This document shows, piece by piece, positions 55,828-64,000 of a stretch of DNA of 64,000 nt (the stretch's first letter is position 1; every line of letters begins with the position of its first letter). The DNA is taken from positions 17,014 to 81,013 of the forward strand of contig CACFQR010000005.1 in the NCBI GenBank assembly GCA_902568465.1, written 5' to 3'. Position numbers and translations under genes: made by a program. The notes under the pieces are model-generated. The model was not told the DNA's origin. It ran no database searches and saw nothing but the letters and a program-made list of their open reading frames with translations. This stretch comes from an uncultured Pelagibacteraceae bacterium (GTDB taxonomy: Bacteria; Pseudomonadota; Alphaproteobacteria; Pelagibacterales; Pelagibacteraceae).

Positions 55828-56289
55828 ATGTCATTACGAGATAAAATAAACCTGCAGTTTAATGCTGCATTAAAAAACAAAGACAAAACTTTAGTTTCTA
55901 CCCTCAGGCTAATTATGGCTGCCGTTAAGGAAAAAGATATTGCCAATAGAAGTGGAGAAAAAAAAGAAGAATCAAAAGACCAGGAGATTATAAAGGTTCT
56001 ACAAAAAATGAAGAAACAAAGACAAGATTCTGCTGAATTATATAAAAAAGGAGGAAGAGAAGAATTGTTAAAGGCAGAAGAAGAGGAAATTAAAATAATA
56101 GATACTTTTTTACCGAAGCAACTATCCGAGGAAGAAACAAAAAAAATATGTAAAGAAACTATAGAATCTTTAGGAGCTTCAAGCATTAAAGATATGGGTA
56201 AAATTATGGGATCCTTAAAACAAAAATATTCTGATTCGATTGATTTTTCAAAAGCAAATATAATAATTAAAGGTTTACTTAATCAATGA
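55828..56289 (+). CDS. yqeY: GatB/YqeY domain protein
   Basis: The 153-residue helical protein shows the YqeY signature: RDKINLQFNAALKNKD at the start, TLRLIMAAVKEKDI, EIIKVLQKMKKQRQDSAELYKKGGR, and LPKQLSEEE. YqeY resembles the tRNA-binding tail domain of GatB. It lies directly before dnaG, with a four-base overlap, a conserved order in alphaproteobacteria. The ATG at 55828 follows a short AT-rich leader. Confidence 0.92.
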   Translation: MSLRDKINLQFNAALKNKDKTLVSTLRLIMAAVKEKDIANRSGEKKEESKDQEIIKVLQKMKKQRQDSAELYKKGGREELLKAEEEEIKIIDTFLPKQLSEEETKKICKETIESLGASSIKDMGKIMGSLKQKYSDSIDFSKANIIIKGLLNQ

Positions 56290-58070
56290 AATATCCAAAA
56301 GAATATTTAGAGGAAATTAAATTAAGATTAAAAGTATCTCACGTTGTGGGCAAGTCTGTAAAATTAAAAAAAAGAGGAAAAGAATTTGTTGGGCTTTCTC
56401 CATTTTCAAATGAAAAAACACCATCATTTACAGTTAACGATGAAAAAGGTTTTTACCACTGTTTTAGTTCTAGTGAGCATGGAAATATTTTTGATTTTTT
56501 AATGAAGACTAAAAATTATAAATTTGGAGAAGCGGTTAGAGCTTTAGCAGCTGAAGCAGGATTACCTCCTTACAGATTTACCAAACATGATGAAGAAAAA
56601 GAAAAAAGATGGAATATCTATAAAATAATATTGGAAAAATACTCTGAATTTTGTTACGCGGAGTTAATATCTGAAAAATACTCTGAAGTAATTAATTATT
56701 TAGATAAAAGAAATACTTCAAAAAAAGAATTTGATTATTTTAAAATCGGCTACTCACCACAGCAAAATAATTTTTATGAAAGACTCAGTAAAGAGTTTAG
56801 TGAGGAACAAATTAAGCTATCAGGAATTTTTTACTTAGATGAAAAAAGAAATAAATATGTAGACAGATTTAGAAATAGAATTATTTTTCCTGTGAAAAGT
56901 TTAAATGGTTCAATTATTGCTTTAGGAGGAAGAGCTTTATCTAAAACTGCGCTTGCCAAATATATTAATTCACCAGAAACAGAATTTTATAAAAAAGGAA
57001 ATAATTTATATAATATTAATTCAGCAAAAGAATGTAGAGATAAAGAGGAAGTCTTTATCGTAGAGGGTTATATGGATGTTGTGAGTCTACACAGATCTGG
57101 AATTAAAAATGTTGTTGCAAACCTTGGGACAGCCATGACCGAAAGACAAATTGAATTAATTTGGAAATTTTTTAAAAATCCAGTTGTATGCTTAGACGGT
57201 GATAGCAGTGGACGTAAAGCAGCACTAAGGGCAGCTGAAAGATTATTTCCTTTAATGAAAGATGATTGTAAAATTAGTTTTTTAACACTACCTGAAAATT
57301 TAGATCCAGACTCGTATATTAGTGAAAAAGGAAAAGATTCTTTTTTAAAATTTTCTGAAAATAAAATTGAAATACCTAATTTTATTTGGGATTCGTATTT
57401 TAGCGAAGTAGATAATAGCAATCCACAGTCATTATCATTATTTGAAAAAAAAATTAAATCATTATGCTCTAGCATACAAGACAAAACATTAGGAAAGTAT
57501 TTTCTGGATAATTTCATGACGAGAATTAATGAATTAACTCCAAGTATTAATTTTAAAAAAAATAAATTTAACAAATTTAAAAAACAACTAAACCCACTCA
57601 AAGAAACCAAAGAAGTATATAAACAAAGAAATCAATTTGAAGAATTGGAATTAAAAGAATTTTCTTTATTATTTTTAGCAATAAATAATTTAGATCTTTT
57701 TAGGAAGAATATAGAATTAATTTCAGAAATTGTTTTTTCCAAGAATTCTTTAAATGAATTAAAACAAAAGTTAATCGAATATTTATTGTCAGAGAAATTC
57801 TTTGATCAAAAAAAGATGCAAATTCAAGATTTGGAAAAAAAATATAAAAATACAGTTGATCAAATAAATGATAACGCTCCAATTAAGGTGATTTATAGTA
57901 AGAAAAATGAAGATGAAATTCTTTCGTTATTTAATGAAATAATGGGAGAAATAAAAAAGATTAAACTTAGAAAAAAAATTGAATTTTTAGAGAGTAAAGT
58001 GTCTCTAAGTTTAGACGAAAAGCTATATTCCGAGCTGCTATCTCTTAGAAATCAATTAAAAGGAGGTTAA
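56286..58070 (+). CDS. dnaG: DNA primase DnaG with a degenerate zinc-binding motif
   Basis: DnaG makes RNA primers for replication. The 594 residues include the N-terminal CHC2-type domain, the TOPRIM catalytic core (VEGYMDVVSL near residue 260 and CLDGDSSGRKAA near residue 302), and a helical C-terminal domain for helicase binding. The zinc ligand positions C-x2-H-x17-C-x2-C are S38, S41, C59 and S62 here, so three of four are lost. I recall similar serine replacements in several alphaproteobacteria. The domain remains otherwise well conserved (EKTPSFTVNDEKGFYHCF). The gene is upstream of rpoD, as is usual. Confidence 0.94.
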   Translation: MKYPKEYLEEIKLRLKVSHVVGKSVKLKKRGKEFVGLSPFSNEKTPSFTVNDEKGFYHCFSSSEHGNIFDFLMKTKNYKFGEAVRALAAEAGLPPYRFTKHDEEKEKRWNIYKIILEKYSEFCYAELISEKYSEVINYLDKRNTSKKEFDYFKIGYSPQQNNFYERLSKEFSEEQIKLSGIFYLDEKRNKYVDRFRNRIIFPVKSLNGSIIALGGRALSKTALAKYINSPETEFYKKGNNLYNINSAKECRDKEEVFIVEGYMDVVSLHRSGIKNVVANLGTAMTERQIELIWKFFKNPVVCLDGDSSGRKAALRAAERLFPLMKDDCKISFLTLPENLDPDSYISEKGKDSFLKFSENKIEIPNFIWDSYFSEVDNSNPQSLSLFEKKIKSLCSSIQDKTLGKYFLDNFMTRINELTPSINFKKNKFNKFKKQLNPLKETKEVYKQRNQFEELELKEFSLLFLAINNLDLFRKNIELISEIVFSKNSLNELKQKLIEYLLSEKFFDQKKMQIQDLEKKYKNTVDQINDNAPIKVIYSKKNEDEILSLFNEIMGEIKKIKLRKKIEFLESKVSLSLDEKLYSELLSLRNQLKGG

Positions 58071-58132
58071 ATAAGCTATAGATTTTATGTATTTAATTAT
58101 TATATATAAATCCTCTGTCTGAGATAAATAAG

Positions 58133-60043
58133 ATGAAAAATACATCAAAAAAATTAATAACCAAATCTTTTAATAGACTATTAGATAAAGGTCTTCATAG
58201 AGGTTTTATAACGCATGAAGAATTAGCAAAGTCACTTGGAAAAAGACATTATAGCCAAGAAAATATAGAAAAGGCATTTTTAATTATTTTTGATAATAAG
58301 GTTTGTCTAGTAGAGAATAAATCTGATTATCGAATTCTTAAGAAAAAACAAAGTACATCAGCAGAAGGTACAAAAAATCTTGATCAAGACAAAAGTGACG
58401 ATCCAATAAGAATGTATCTAAGGGAGATGGGAGGAGTAGAACTTCTTTCAAGAGAAGGAGAGATTGCAATAGCAAAAAGAATTGAGGCTGGAAAAAGTGT
58501 AATGACATTAGCATTACTTCAAAGCCCATTAACAGCCAAACAGGTTTTCGAATGGCAAGAAAAATTAGAAAAAAATGAACTACTTGTTAGAGAAATTATA
58601 GATATAGATTCAACCTATATGGATTTTGAGTCTGAAGAAACACCAGCAGAAACATCAAAAATTAAATTAAAAGATAGTAAAGAGTCTAATAAAAAATTAG
58701 AAAAAGTTGATAAAGAAGAAAAATCAGAAAAAAAAGATGAAGATAAAACTGAAGCGGGATTTTCTGACGAAGATGAATTTAATCCGTCACTTGCAGCAAT
58801 GGAAGAAGAAATTAAACCACAAGTTATTTCAACTATAAATGCTCTTTGTAAAAGATACAATAAATTAATCAAATATCAAAATGAAAAACTAGATTGTGCT
58901 TTAAGTGGAAAGATATTCTCAAGAACTAAAGAAACAGGTTTTAAAAAAATACAAAATGAAATAGTTGAAAAAGTAAAAACCTTACAACTTAATCCTTCAA
59001 TTTTAGAAAAATTAGTTAGAACACATTATGAAGAAAATAGAAAAATTGTATCTTTGGATGGTCATCTAATGAGATTGGCAATGAATAATAAAATATCTAG
59101 AGAAGAATTTTTAAAATATTATTTAGGAAATGAAATTAATCCAAATTTCCAATCTTTCCTAAATGAAAATGCCACATGGAGAAACTTTTTTAAAAAAAAT
59201 AAAAAAGAATTTACTGAGGTCAGAGAAAGATTGGTTGAATTTAGTAAAAAAATTGGACTACCATTATATGAATTTAAGAACTTAGTAAGCAGAATTCAAA
59301 AAGGAGAAAGAGAATCAAGAATAGCAAAAAAAGAAATGGTAGAAGCTAATTTAAGACTAGTTATATCTATTGCTAAAAAATATACAAATAGGGGTTTGCA
59401 ATTTTTAGATTTAATCCAGGAGGGTAACATTGGACTTATGAAGGCAGTTGATAAGTTTGAATATCAAAGAGGATATAAATTTTCGACTTATGCAACTTGG
59501 TGGATAAGGCAAGCAATAACAAGATCCATAGCTGACCAGGCAAGAACAATTAGAATACCTGTACATATGATTGAAACAATAAATAAGATTGTTAGAACTT
59601 CTAGACAAATTCTCAGTGAGCTTGGAAGAGAACCAACACCTGAAGAGCTGTCAAAAAAATTAGCAATGCCACTGGATAGAGTAAGAAAAGTTTTAAAAAT
59701 TTCTAAAGAGCCTGTTTCCCTAGAGACACCTGTTGGAGATGAAGAGGATAGCAGCTTAGGAGATTTTATAGAGGATCAAAATGCTCTGCAGCCTTTGGAT
59801 GCATCGATAATGTCAAACTTGGGAGAGTCTACTACTAAAATATTAGCTACTTTAACACCAAGAGAAGAAAGAGTTCTTAGAATGCGTTTTGGTATAGGTA
59901 TGAATACAGACCATACTTTAGAAGAAGTTGGATTACAGTTTTCTGTGACTAGGGAAAGAATAAGACAAATTGAAGCTAAAGCCTTAAGAAAATTAAAACA
60001 TCCAAGCCGATCGAAGCATTTAAAGAGCTTTTTACAGAAGTAA
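58133..60043 (+). CDS. rpoD: RNA polymerase primary sigma factor
   Basis: The 636-residue sigma-70 shows region 1.1 at residues 10-70, region 1.2 ([21 protein letters not shown]), a long acidic Lys/Glu-rich stretch near residue 190-215, a non-conserved region, then region 2 ([21 protein letters not shown] and [20 protein letters not shown]), region 3 and region 4 ([21 protein letters not shown]). It is a full housekeeping sigma, consistent with TTGACA and TATAAT-like sites in the window. 62 AT-rich bases precede it. Confidence 0.97.
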   Translation: MKNTSKKLITKSFNRLLDKGLHRGFITHEELAKSLGKRHYSQENIEKAFLIIFDNKVCLVENKSDYRILKKKQSTSAEGTKNLDQDKSDDPIRMYLREMGGVELLSREGEIAIAKRIEAGKSVMTLALLQSPLTAKQVFEWQEKLEKNELLVREIIDIDSTYMDFESEETPAETSKIKLKDSKESNKKLEKVDKEEKSEKKDEDKTEAGFSDEDEFNPSLAAMEEEIKPQVISTINALCKRYNKLIKYQNEKLDCALSGKIFSRTKETGFKKIQNEIVEKVKTLQLNPSILEKLVRTHYEENRKIVSLDGHLMRLAMNNKISREEFLKYYLGNEINPNFQSFLNENATWRNFFKKNKKEFTEVRERLVEFSKKIGLPLYEFKNLVSRIQKGERESRIAKKEMVEANLRLVISIAKKYTNRGLQFLDLIQEGNIGLMKAVDKFEYQRGYKFSTYATWWIRQAITRSIADQARTIRIPVHMIETINKIVRTSRQILSELGREPTPEELSKKLAMPLDRVRKVLKISKEPVSLETPVGDEEDSSLGDFIEDQNALQPLDASIMSNLGESTTKILATLTPREERVLRMRFGIGMNTDHTLEEVGLQFSVTRERIRQIEAKALRKLKHPSRSKHLKSFLQK

Positions 60044-60057
60044 AGTTTTAATCTTAA

Positions 60058-60945
60058 ATGATTAAATTATTTTGGAATACGCACAATCAAGTTACACCAA
60101 AAACAAAAGAGCCTAACGATGAAAGAGTCATAGATTACAACTGGGGTCTTTATCATAGAAAGAATTCCGATAAGTGGATTTATCGTATTCTTAGCAAATT
60201 AAACTACAAAATTATTGAGAGTTATAAAGAATTAAACAGTGGTGACCGTCTAATTATAATAGACTCTAGCATAGATAAAAAAATTGATCTTTACACAAAG
60301 CTGAATCTTATTTGCTCTAAAATATTTTTAATTCATTTGGGAGATGAGAGTGGCCAAAAAGATTTGAGTCCTATTTATGATAAATGCAATTTCATATGGA
60401 GAACTTTTTGTAATAATAAATATTTTAATAAAGAAAAAATAAGCTGTTTACCTATTGGATACAAATCTGGTGTTGAACTTAAAAATCCTGACAATGATAG
60501 AAAATATAAGTGGTCATTTTTAGGAAACATACATAAAGCCAGCAGACATGATTTATTATTTCAGCTTTCTGATATTAAGCCTTCTTTTTGCTATAAAACA
60601 AAACAATTTAATGTAAAAATTATAGAAGCAGATGAAATGAATGTAATTTTATCATCTACAATTTTTCTACCGTGCCCAAATGGCTTTATACATCCTGAAA
60701 CATATAGATTATATGAAGCATTAGAATGCGGATGTATTCCTATCGTTCAAAACACTTATAAATATTATGATCGTTTAATACCAAAAAATCCATTTGTAAA
60801 AATTGATATATGGAAAGAAGCAAGAGAAATTATAAATTCTTGGGATGAAGAAAAAATAAAAAAGAAAAAGAATGAATGTAAGATATGGTGGAAACAATAT
60901 ATAGAAGAAATACAAAATAAATTAAATAATAAAATAAACTCATGA
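60058..60945 (+). CDS. Exostosin-like glycosyltransferase
   Basis: The 295-residue cytoplasmic protein resembles exostosin-type (GT47-like) glycosyltransferases: a central RKYKWSFLGN (family WSFLG) near residue 155 and a C-terminal nucleotide-sugar-binding block FLPCPNGFIHPETYRLYEALECGCIPIV near residue 200-228, with the Glu of YEALECG. No signal peptide or membrane segment. It starts 14 bases after the rpoD stop and overlaps the next small ORF by four bases. It probably adds a sugar to a surface polymer or lipid; the acceptor is unknown. Confidence 0.75.
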   Translation: MIKLFWNTHNQVTPKTKEPNDERVIDYNWGLYHRKNSDKWIYRILSKLNYKIIESYKELNSGDRLIIIDSSIDKKIDLYTKLNLICSKIFLIHLGDESGQKDLSPIYDKCNFIWRTFCNNKYFNKEKISCLPIGYKSGVELKNPDNDRKYKWSFLGNIHKASRHDLLFQLSDIKPSFCYKTKQFNVKIIEADEMNVILSSTIFLPCPNGFIHPETYRLYEALECGCIPIVQNTYKYYDRLIPKNPFVKIDIWKEAREIINSWDEEKIKKKKNECKIWWKQYIEEIQNKLNNKINS

Positions 60946-61298
60946 AAGATTCTACGCTATCAAAAATTGAGAAACTTGTTTTTAATAACAAAGTCGAAGA
61001 AGCACAGTTTGAACTCTCAAAACTTGGAGCAGAATATAATAAAAATGCTAGCTATCTATATTTAAGAGCCAAAGTTTTTTATCTAAACAAAATTTATTAC
61101 CTCGCAATAGATACTTTGTTAATTGCGTTAGAGTTTGAACAAAATGATGAAATATATGACTTATTAGGGAAAATTTATAAAGTTTTAGGCAACGAGGAAT
61201 TATCAAGAAAAATGTTAAATTCTAATTTACGACATGAAGCAGCAAATTCTGTTAAAGATGATTTAACTGGCATATATAGAAAAGATATTCAAAAATAA
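60942..61298 (+). CDS. Small TPR-like protein, function unknown
   Basis: The 118-residue protein has three to four helix pairs of TPR type (KVEEAQFELSKLGAEYNKN, YLYLRAKVFYLNKIYYLAIDTLLIALEFEQN, IYDLLGKIYKVLGNEELSRK). It overlaps the exostosin-like gene by four bases, so the two are probably translated together and may act in the same surface-sugar process. No catalytic motif. It ends 69 bases before a tRNA gene. Confidence 0.6.
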   Translation: MKDSTLSKIEKLVFNNKVEEAQFELSKLGAEYNKNASYLYLRAKVFYLNKIYYLAIDTLLIALEFEQNDEIYDLLGKIYKVLGNEELSRKMLNSNLRHEAANSVKDDLTGIYRKDIQK

Positions 61299-61367
61299 TA
61301 ATATTAATTTTATATGTGGTTGAAACTTGAAACGGATTTAAAACCATTGTAAACATGGTTATTAATA

Positions 61368-61444
61368 GGGCCTGTAGCTCAGCTGGTTAGAGCAGTACAC
61401 TCATAATGTATTGGTCCCAGGTTCGAATCCTGGCGGGCCCACCA
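61368..61444 (+). tRNA. tRNA with CAT anticodon (elongator Met or Ile2)
   Basis: A 77-base cloverleaf with acceptor GGGCCTG/CGGGCCC, anticodon stem GTACA/TGTAT, and anticodon CAT at 61402-61404. The T arm is CCAGG-TTCGAAT-CCTGG, with CCA encoded. The first pair is G-C, so it is not the initiator tRNA. The variable region TGGTC could fit either elongator tRNA-Met or the lysidine-modified tRNA-Ile; I cannot decide. It lies inside the glycosyltransferase cluster. Confidence 0.88.
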
Positions 61445-61481
61445 CTAGATATAAAAGAGTCATTAAAAAAATAATTTTTTT

Positions 61482-62354
61482 ATGAATAATATTTTTGCAA
61501 TGGTAACGATGGAAAGCTCAAATTTTTACACTAAATTTGCACTAAAATCTTTTTTTCAAAATACAGATCTTGATAATGATGATGAATTTTTTTTAATCGA
61601 TAACGAAAAAAAAAATGTTAATAACTTTTCTCATTATAAAAAAATTAAAATCATTAAAAATAATTCACCTCTTAGTTTTGCTGAAAATGTTAATCAAAGT
61701 TTAAAAATTGCAATAGAGAATAAAAAAAATCTTGTATTCTTAAACAATGATATAATTTTTACCAAAAACTGGTTTAATCCTATAGATAAAATTTCTGAAT
61801 TTATATCTATACCAGTAAATAATCAGCTGTTCGGGTATCAATCTGATTGTAATAATTTGATATTAAAAGCTACCATGAAATATGAAGATTTTAATGAAAA
61901 TTACAATTTGTTGAATGAAATAGTTGATAAACATAAAAAAAAATTTAGACCTGGTCAAAAATTTCAAACTCCTCTAATGCCTTTTTTCTGTTTTAAAATT
62001 CCTTATAAAATTCTAAATAAAATTGGATATTTTGATACATCGTTTGGAAAAGGAGGAGGAGAGGACATAGATTATAGGATTAGATGTGCGAAAGAGGGTT
62101 ACGAAGTAAATTTTATACTAGATTCCTATTTACTTCACTTTCATGGAAAATCAACATGGGATGGTAATGAGACACAAGAAGAAACAGAATTAAGAAATAA
62201 GATATATACAGAAAAATTTTTAAAAAAATGGGGAAAAAATTTGACAGAAATATTTATTATTAGAAAAAATTTTTTAAGTGTTTTAAAAGATAAAGAGCTG
62301 GATGAATTATTTAAAAATGGAAAATTTGGAGATTTAATTAGAAAACTTTCCTAG
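61482..62354 (+). CDS. GT2-family glycosyltransferase
   Basis: The 290-residue protein has a GT-A fold: the start FAMVTMESSNFYTKFALKSFF, the acid pair in LVFLNNDIIFTKNW near residue 88, and the acceptor motif GKGGGEDIDYRIRCAKEGY near residue 192 with LLHFHGKSTW downstream. No transmembrane helix. Likely forms a glycosidic bond in surface polysaccharide or glycan synthesis. It follows the tRNA by 37 bases and converges with the GT4-like gene, with three bases between. Confidence 0.83.
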   Translation: MNNIFAMVTMESSNFYTKFALKSFFQNTDLDNDDEFFLIDNEKKNVNNFSHYKKIKIIKNNSPLSFAENVNQSLKIAIENKKNLVFLNNDIIFTKNWFNPIDKISEFISIPVNNQLFGYQSDCNNLILKATMKYEDFNENYNLLNEIVDKHKKKFRPGQKFQTPLMPFFCFKIPYKILNKIGYFDTSFGKGGGEDIDYRIRCAKEGYEVNFILDSYLLHFHGKSTWDGNETQEETELRNKIYTEKFLKKWGKNLTEIFIIRKNFLSVLKDKELDELFKNGKFGDLIRKLS

Positions 62355-62357
62355 AAA

Positions 62358-63341
62358 TTATTTTTTTGAATTTCTGGCATATTCAAAAAAATCTTTCCAT
62401 TCAACAGATCTTACATCCCAGGAGTATGTTGCGTTTATCGTATCACTCTGTAACTTTAATTTTTTTTGGTTTTCTTCGGTCCAATAATTTTTAATACTTT
62501 TTAAAAGTATTTTGCTATACTTTTTTTTTAAATTATCGAAGTTTCTGTCAAAGCCAACTAAAGTTCCAAATGGTGAGCAAGTTTCATATAACGCACCAAG
62601 ATTTGTAGATACTATCTGGCAACCTGAGGCCATTGCTTCAATTGCGGAAATACAACTTGTTTCAGGCCATATACTGGGAAAAGAATAAATATGCATTTTT
62701 TTTAAAAGTTTTATTATTTCTTCATTATTTATAAATCCAAAATAATTAATATTCTTTGTTTTTTTGCATTTTTCAAAAATTACTTCATAATCTTTTTTTG
62801 CTATATCATCGAATTTTTTTCCATAAATTTTAGTTGAAGAACAAATATTAAGTTCAACGTTCACATCATTTATATTTTTAAAAACGTCAAGTAGAAGCTC
62901 AAGTCCACGCCAAGGAGTTGTGTGATAAATTAAGCTAATTTTATTTTTAGGTTTTTCTTGGAATTCAATTTTTTCTATTGCATTTCTTATAACTAGTGAT
63001 TTGTGTTCAGGAATTTTAAATTGGTAAAAAAATTTTTCAAAATTCCAATTAGAATTAAAAACAATAAAATCTAGTTTATTAATATAATCTTCTGAGCTTA
63101 AATTTTTAATTTCTTTTTGATTAACAAAATGTTGAACCCACAGGACATTAATTTTATCTTTTTCTATTAAATCGTAATCACTATTATTTAAAATAAGATT
63201 AATGTCTTTAAAACTTTCATCGGGCAGATACTTCAATAAAAATCTCATTTGATTTTCACTTCCACCAAAAGATTCTTTAAACAATACTGGCCTAGTATTG
63301 TCATTCTCTAACTTTTTTAAAATTCTAACTTTTTCTTCCAC
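62358..63341 (-). CDS. GT4-like glycosyltransferase
   Basis: The 327-residue GT-B protein shows the C-terminal donor-binding block SLIYHTTPWRGLELLLDVF near residue 138, NYFGFINNEEIIKLLKKMHIYSFPSIWPETSCISAIEAMASGCQIVS with the E-x7-E motif near residues 225-245. The N-terminal half starts with LKKLENDNTRPVLFKESFGG and has an LWVQHF segment. It is on the strand opposite to the other sugar genes. Donor and acceptor are unknown. Confidence 0.82.
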   Translation of the reverse strand: MEEKVRILKKLENDNTRPVLFKESFGGSENQMRFLLKYLPDESFKDINLILNNSDYDLIEKDKINVLWVQHFVNQKEIKNLSSEDYINKLDFIVFNSNWNFEKFFYQFKIPEHKSLVIRNAIEKIEFQEKPKNKISLIYHTTPWRGLELLLDVFKNINDVNVELNICSSTKIYGKKFDDIAKKDYEVIFEKCKKTKNINYFGFINNEEIIKLLKKMHIYSFPSIWPETSCISAIEAMASGCQIVSTNLGALYETCSPFGTLVGFDRNFDNLKKKYSKILLKSIKNYWTEENQKKLKLQSDTINATYSWDVRSVEWKDFFEYARNSKK

Positions 63342-63361
63342 AAGTTAATTTTTTTGATATG

Positions 63362-63955
63362 CTATTTATTTACAAATTCTTTTAGGGTAATAAACAATTT
63401 AGAAACATCACCATTATTACTTTCAATTACAGAAGCAAACTCTTCTTTCTGGGTTCTAGCTAAACTTAATCCTTCAATTATTAAATCTCTAATCAAGGGT
63501 TTGTCAGGATTTTTAGTATAAACTCTCCAATCAATTTTTACCTCAGGCTTTTTATCAGTTGCCAATAAAATACTTTTTACTATTGTATATTTTGGATTTA
63601 AAATTTCAGTATCAATTACTTCAATTTTTGGGTCAGAATAATCAGACAATCTAGAAGTAAAACTTTTTAAAAAGTATTCTTGAAATAATATTGAATATTG
63701 ATTTTTTTGTTCGTCAGATAAATTTTTTCTATACTTGCCTAAAGTATAAAAACCTATACCCTTAATATCGACTACTTTTAAAGCAATTTCAGAAAGTTTT
63801 TTTGTTTTAAATTCTTTGCTGTTTGATTCTACCAGTACTTTTTTAGCTTCATCAACTATTTCACCTATAAATGCCTTTGGATCAGAGCTGTATGCTAAAG
63901 ACTGTTGCGCAATTCCTAAAAATAAAAAAATAACTAGAAGAAATTTTTTTTTCAT
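63362..63955 (-). CDS. Phospholipid-transport substrate-binding protein MlaC-like
   Basis: The 197-residue protein has a clear signal peptide (LLVIFLFLGIAQQSLA) and then the MlaC/Ttg2D fold: FIGEIVDEAKKVLVES, KTKKLSEIALKVVDIKGIGFYTLGKYRKNLSDEQKNQY and VDWRVYTKN-like segments near residue 150. MlaC ferries phospholipids between the outer and inner membranes. No Mla ABC components are in the window. The next upstream gene on this strand could be mlaA/vacJ, judged from a possible tail only. Confidence 0.82.
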   Translation of the reverse strand: MKKKFLLVIFLFLGIAQQSLAYSSDPKAFIGEIVDEAKKVLVESNSKEFKTKKLSEIALKVVDIKGIGFYTLGKYRKNLSDEQKNQYSILFQEYFLKSFTSRLSDYSDPKIEVIDTEILNPKYTIVKSILLATDKKPEVKIDWRVYTKNPDKPLIRDLIIEGLSLARTQKEEFASVIESNNGDVSKLFITLKEFVNK

Positions 63956-63975
63956 AATAATTTATTTTAGATAAA

Positions 63976-64000
63976 CTAATTAGTATCTATTTCTTCCCAG
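63976..64000 (-). CDS. Possible end of an upstream gene
   Basis: On the minus strand the last bases read WEEIDTN then a TAG at 63976-63978, in an open frame to the window edge. It would end 20 bases before the mlaC-like ATG, which fits the tight packing here. An MlaA/VacJ lipoprotein is a guess from the usual neighbour of mlaC. Only seven codons are seen, so this is weak. Confidence 0.3.

Noticed and set aside
55797..56186. 129-residue minus-strand ORF over yqeY
   Set aside because: It is antisense to the well conserved yqeY coding region.
57068..57610. 180-residue minus-strand ORF inside dnaG
   Set aside because: It is antisense to the conserved TOPRIM region of dnaG and shows no independent coding features.
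60058..63341. Integrated element using the CAT tRNA as attachment site
   Set aside because: I found no integrase gene and no second copy of the tRNA 3' end nearby, so only a variable gene cluster is claimed.

Overview
This window looks like a chromosomal stretch of a streamlined, very AT-rich alphaproteobacterium of the SAR11/Pelagibacterales type. The base composition is roughly 30% G+C by eye and genes are packed edge to edge, often overlapping by 1-25 nt. Many neighbourhoods are alphaproteobacterial: atpI-atpB-atpE-atpF'-atpF, petABC, mutY/DciA-like/dsbA/smc, a CcrM-type methyltransferase with a RAMA domain, and marR-ompR-envZ. No stretch over 300 bases lacks a gene. The longest gaps are 258-402 (cox promoter region) and 55695-55827 (carA/yqeY divergent region). 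I saw no IS element, prophage or CRISPR array.

Layout. 1-257: end of rsmE. 403-6393: a cytochrome c oxidase operon (subunits II and I, two tandem subunit III genes, subunit IV, CtaB, CtaG and a 62-residue unknown). 6458-9257: thrC, rnhA and thrB. 9321-11693: the F0 part of ATP synthase. 11708-17300: a short SMC, a DsbA-like protein, a DciA-like protein, mutY and an FAD monooxygenase. 17305-19760: ccrM, rnhB and a family-4-like uracil-DNA glycosylase. 19778-25500: TPR lipoprotein-like protein, ispE, tRNA-Gln, cca, greA, hemF and trmL. 25601-28262: the cytochrome bc1 operon. 28264-34348: ychF, pth, rplY, prs, pgeF, a newly noted 43-codon ORF, a MidA-like methyltransferase and lgt. 34410-38023: ubiK, an interrupted envZ-like kinase, its response regulator, a MarR regulator and ilvE. 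38029-44027: pgsA, uvrC, folB, a FolM-like reductase, a DUF1289 gene and uvrB. 44061-51284: aspC, an unusual photolyase-like protein, DUF2256, an epimerase, trxB, guaC, an ELM1-like protein and a 2OG-oxygenase-like protein. 51281-60043: carB, carA, yqeY, dnaG and rpoD. 60058-63341: a small sugar-transfer cluster around a CAT-anticodon tRNA. 63362-64000: mlaC and the tail of an upstream gene.

How the genes work together. bc1, the cox operon and F0 give a complete aerobic electron transfer and proton-return route. UvrB, UvrC, photolyase-like protein, MutY and UDG form a DNA repair set spread through the window. FolB and the FolM-like reductase sit between uvrB and uvrC.

Most notable observations: two genes (envZ-like and DUF1289) are out of frame at runs of exactly nine A, where eight A would restore them; SMC seems to lack its hinge; DnaG has lost three of four zinc ligands; the ccrM promoter carries a GANTC site on its -10 element; and a photolyase-like protein seems to carry its missing N-terminal domain at its C-terminus. 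I did not find an obviously new multi-gene system. The window is mostly a compact core genome with several odd variants of known parts.
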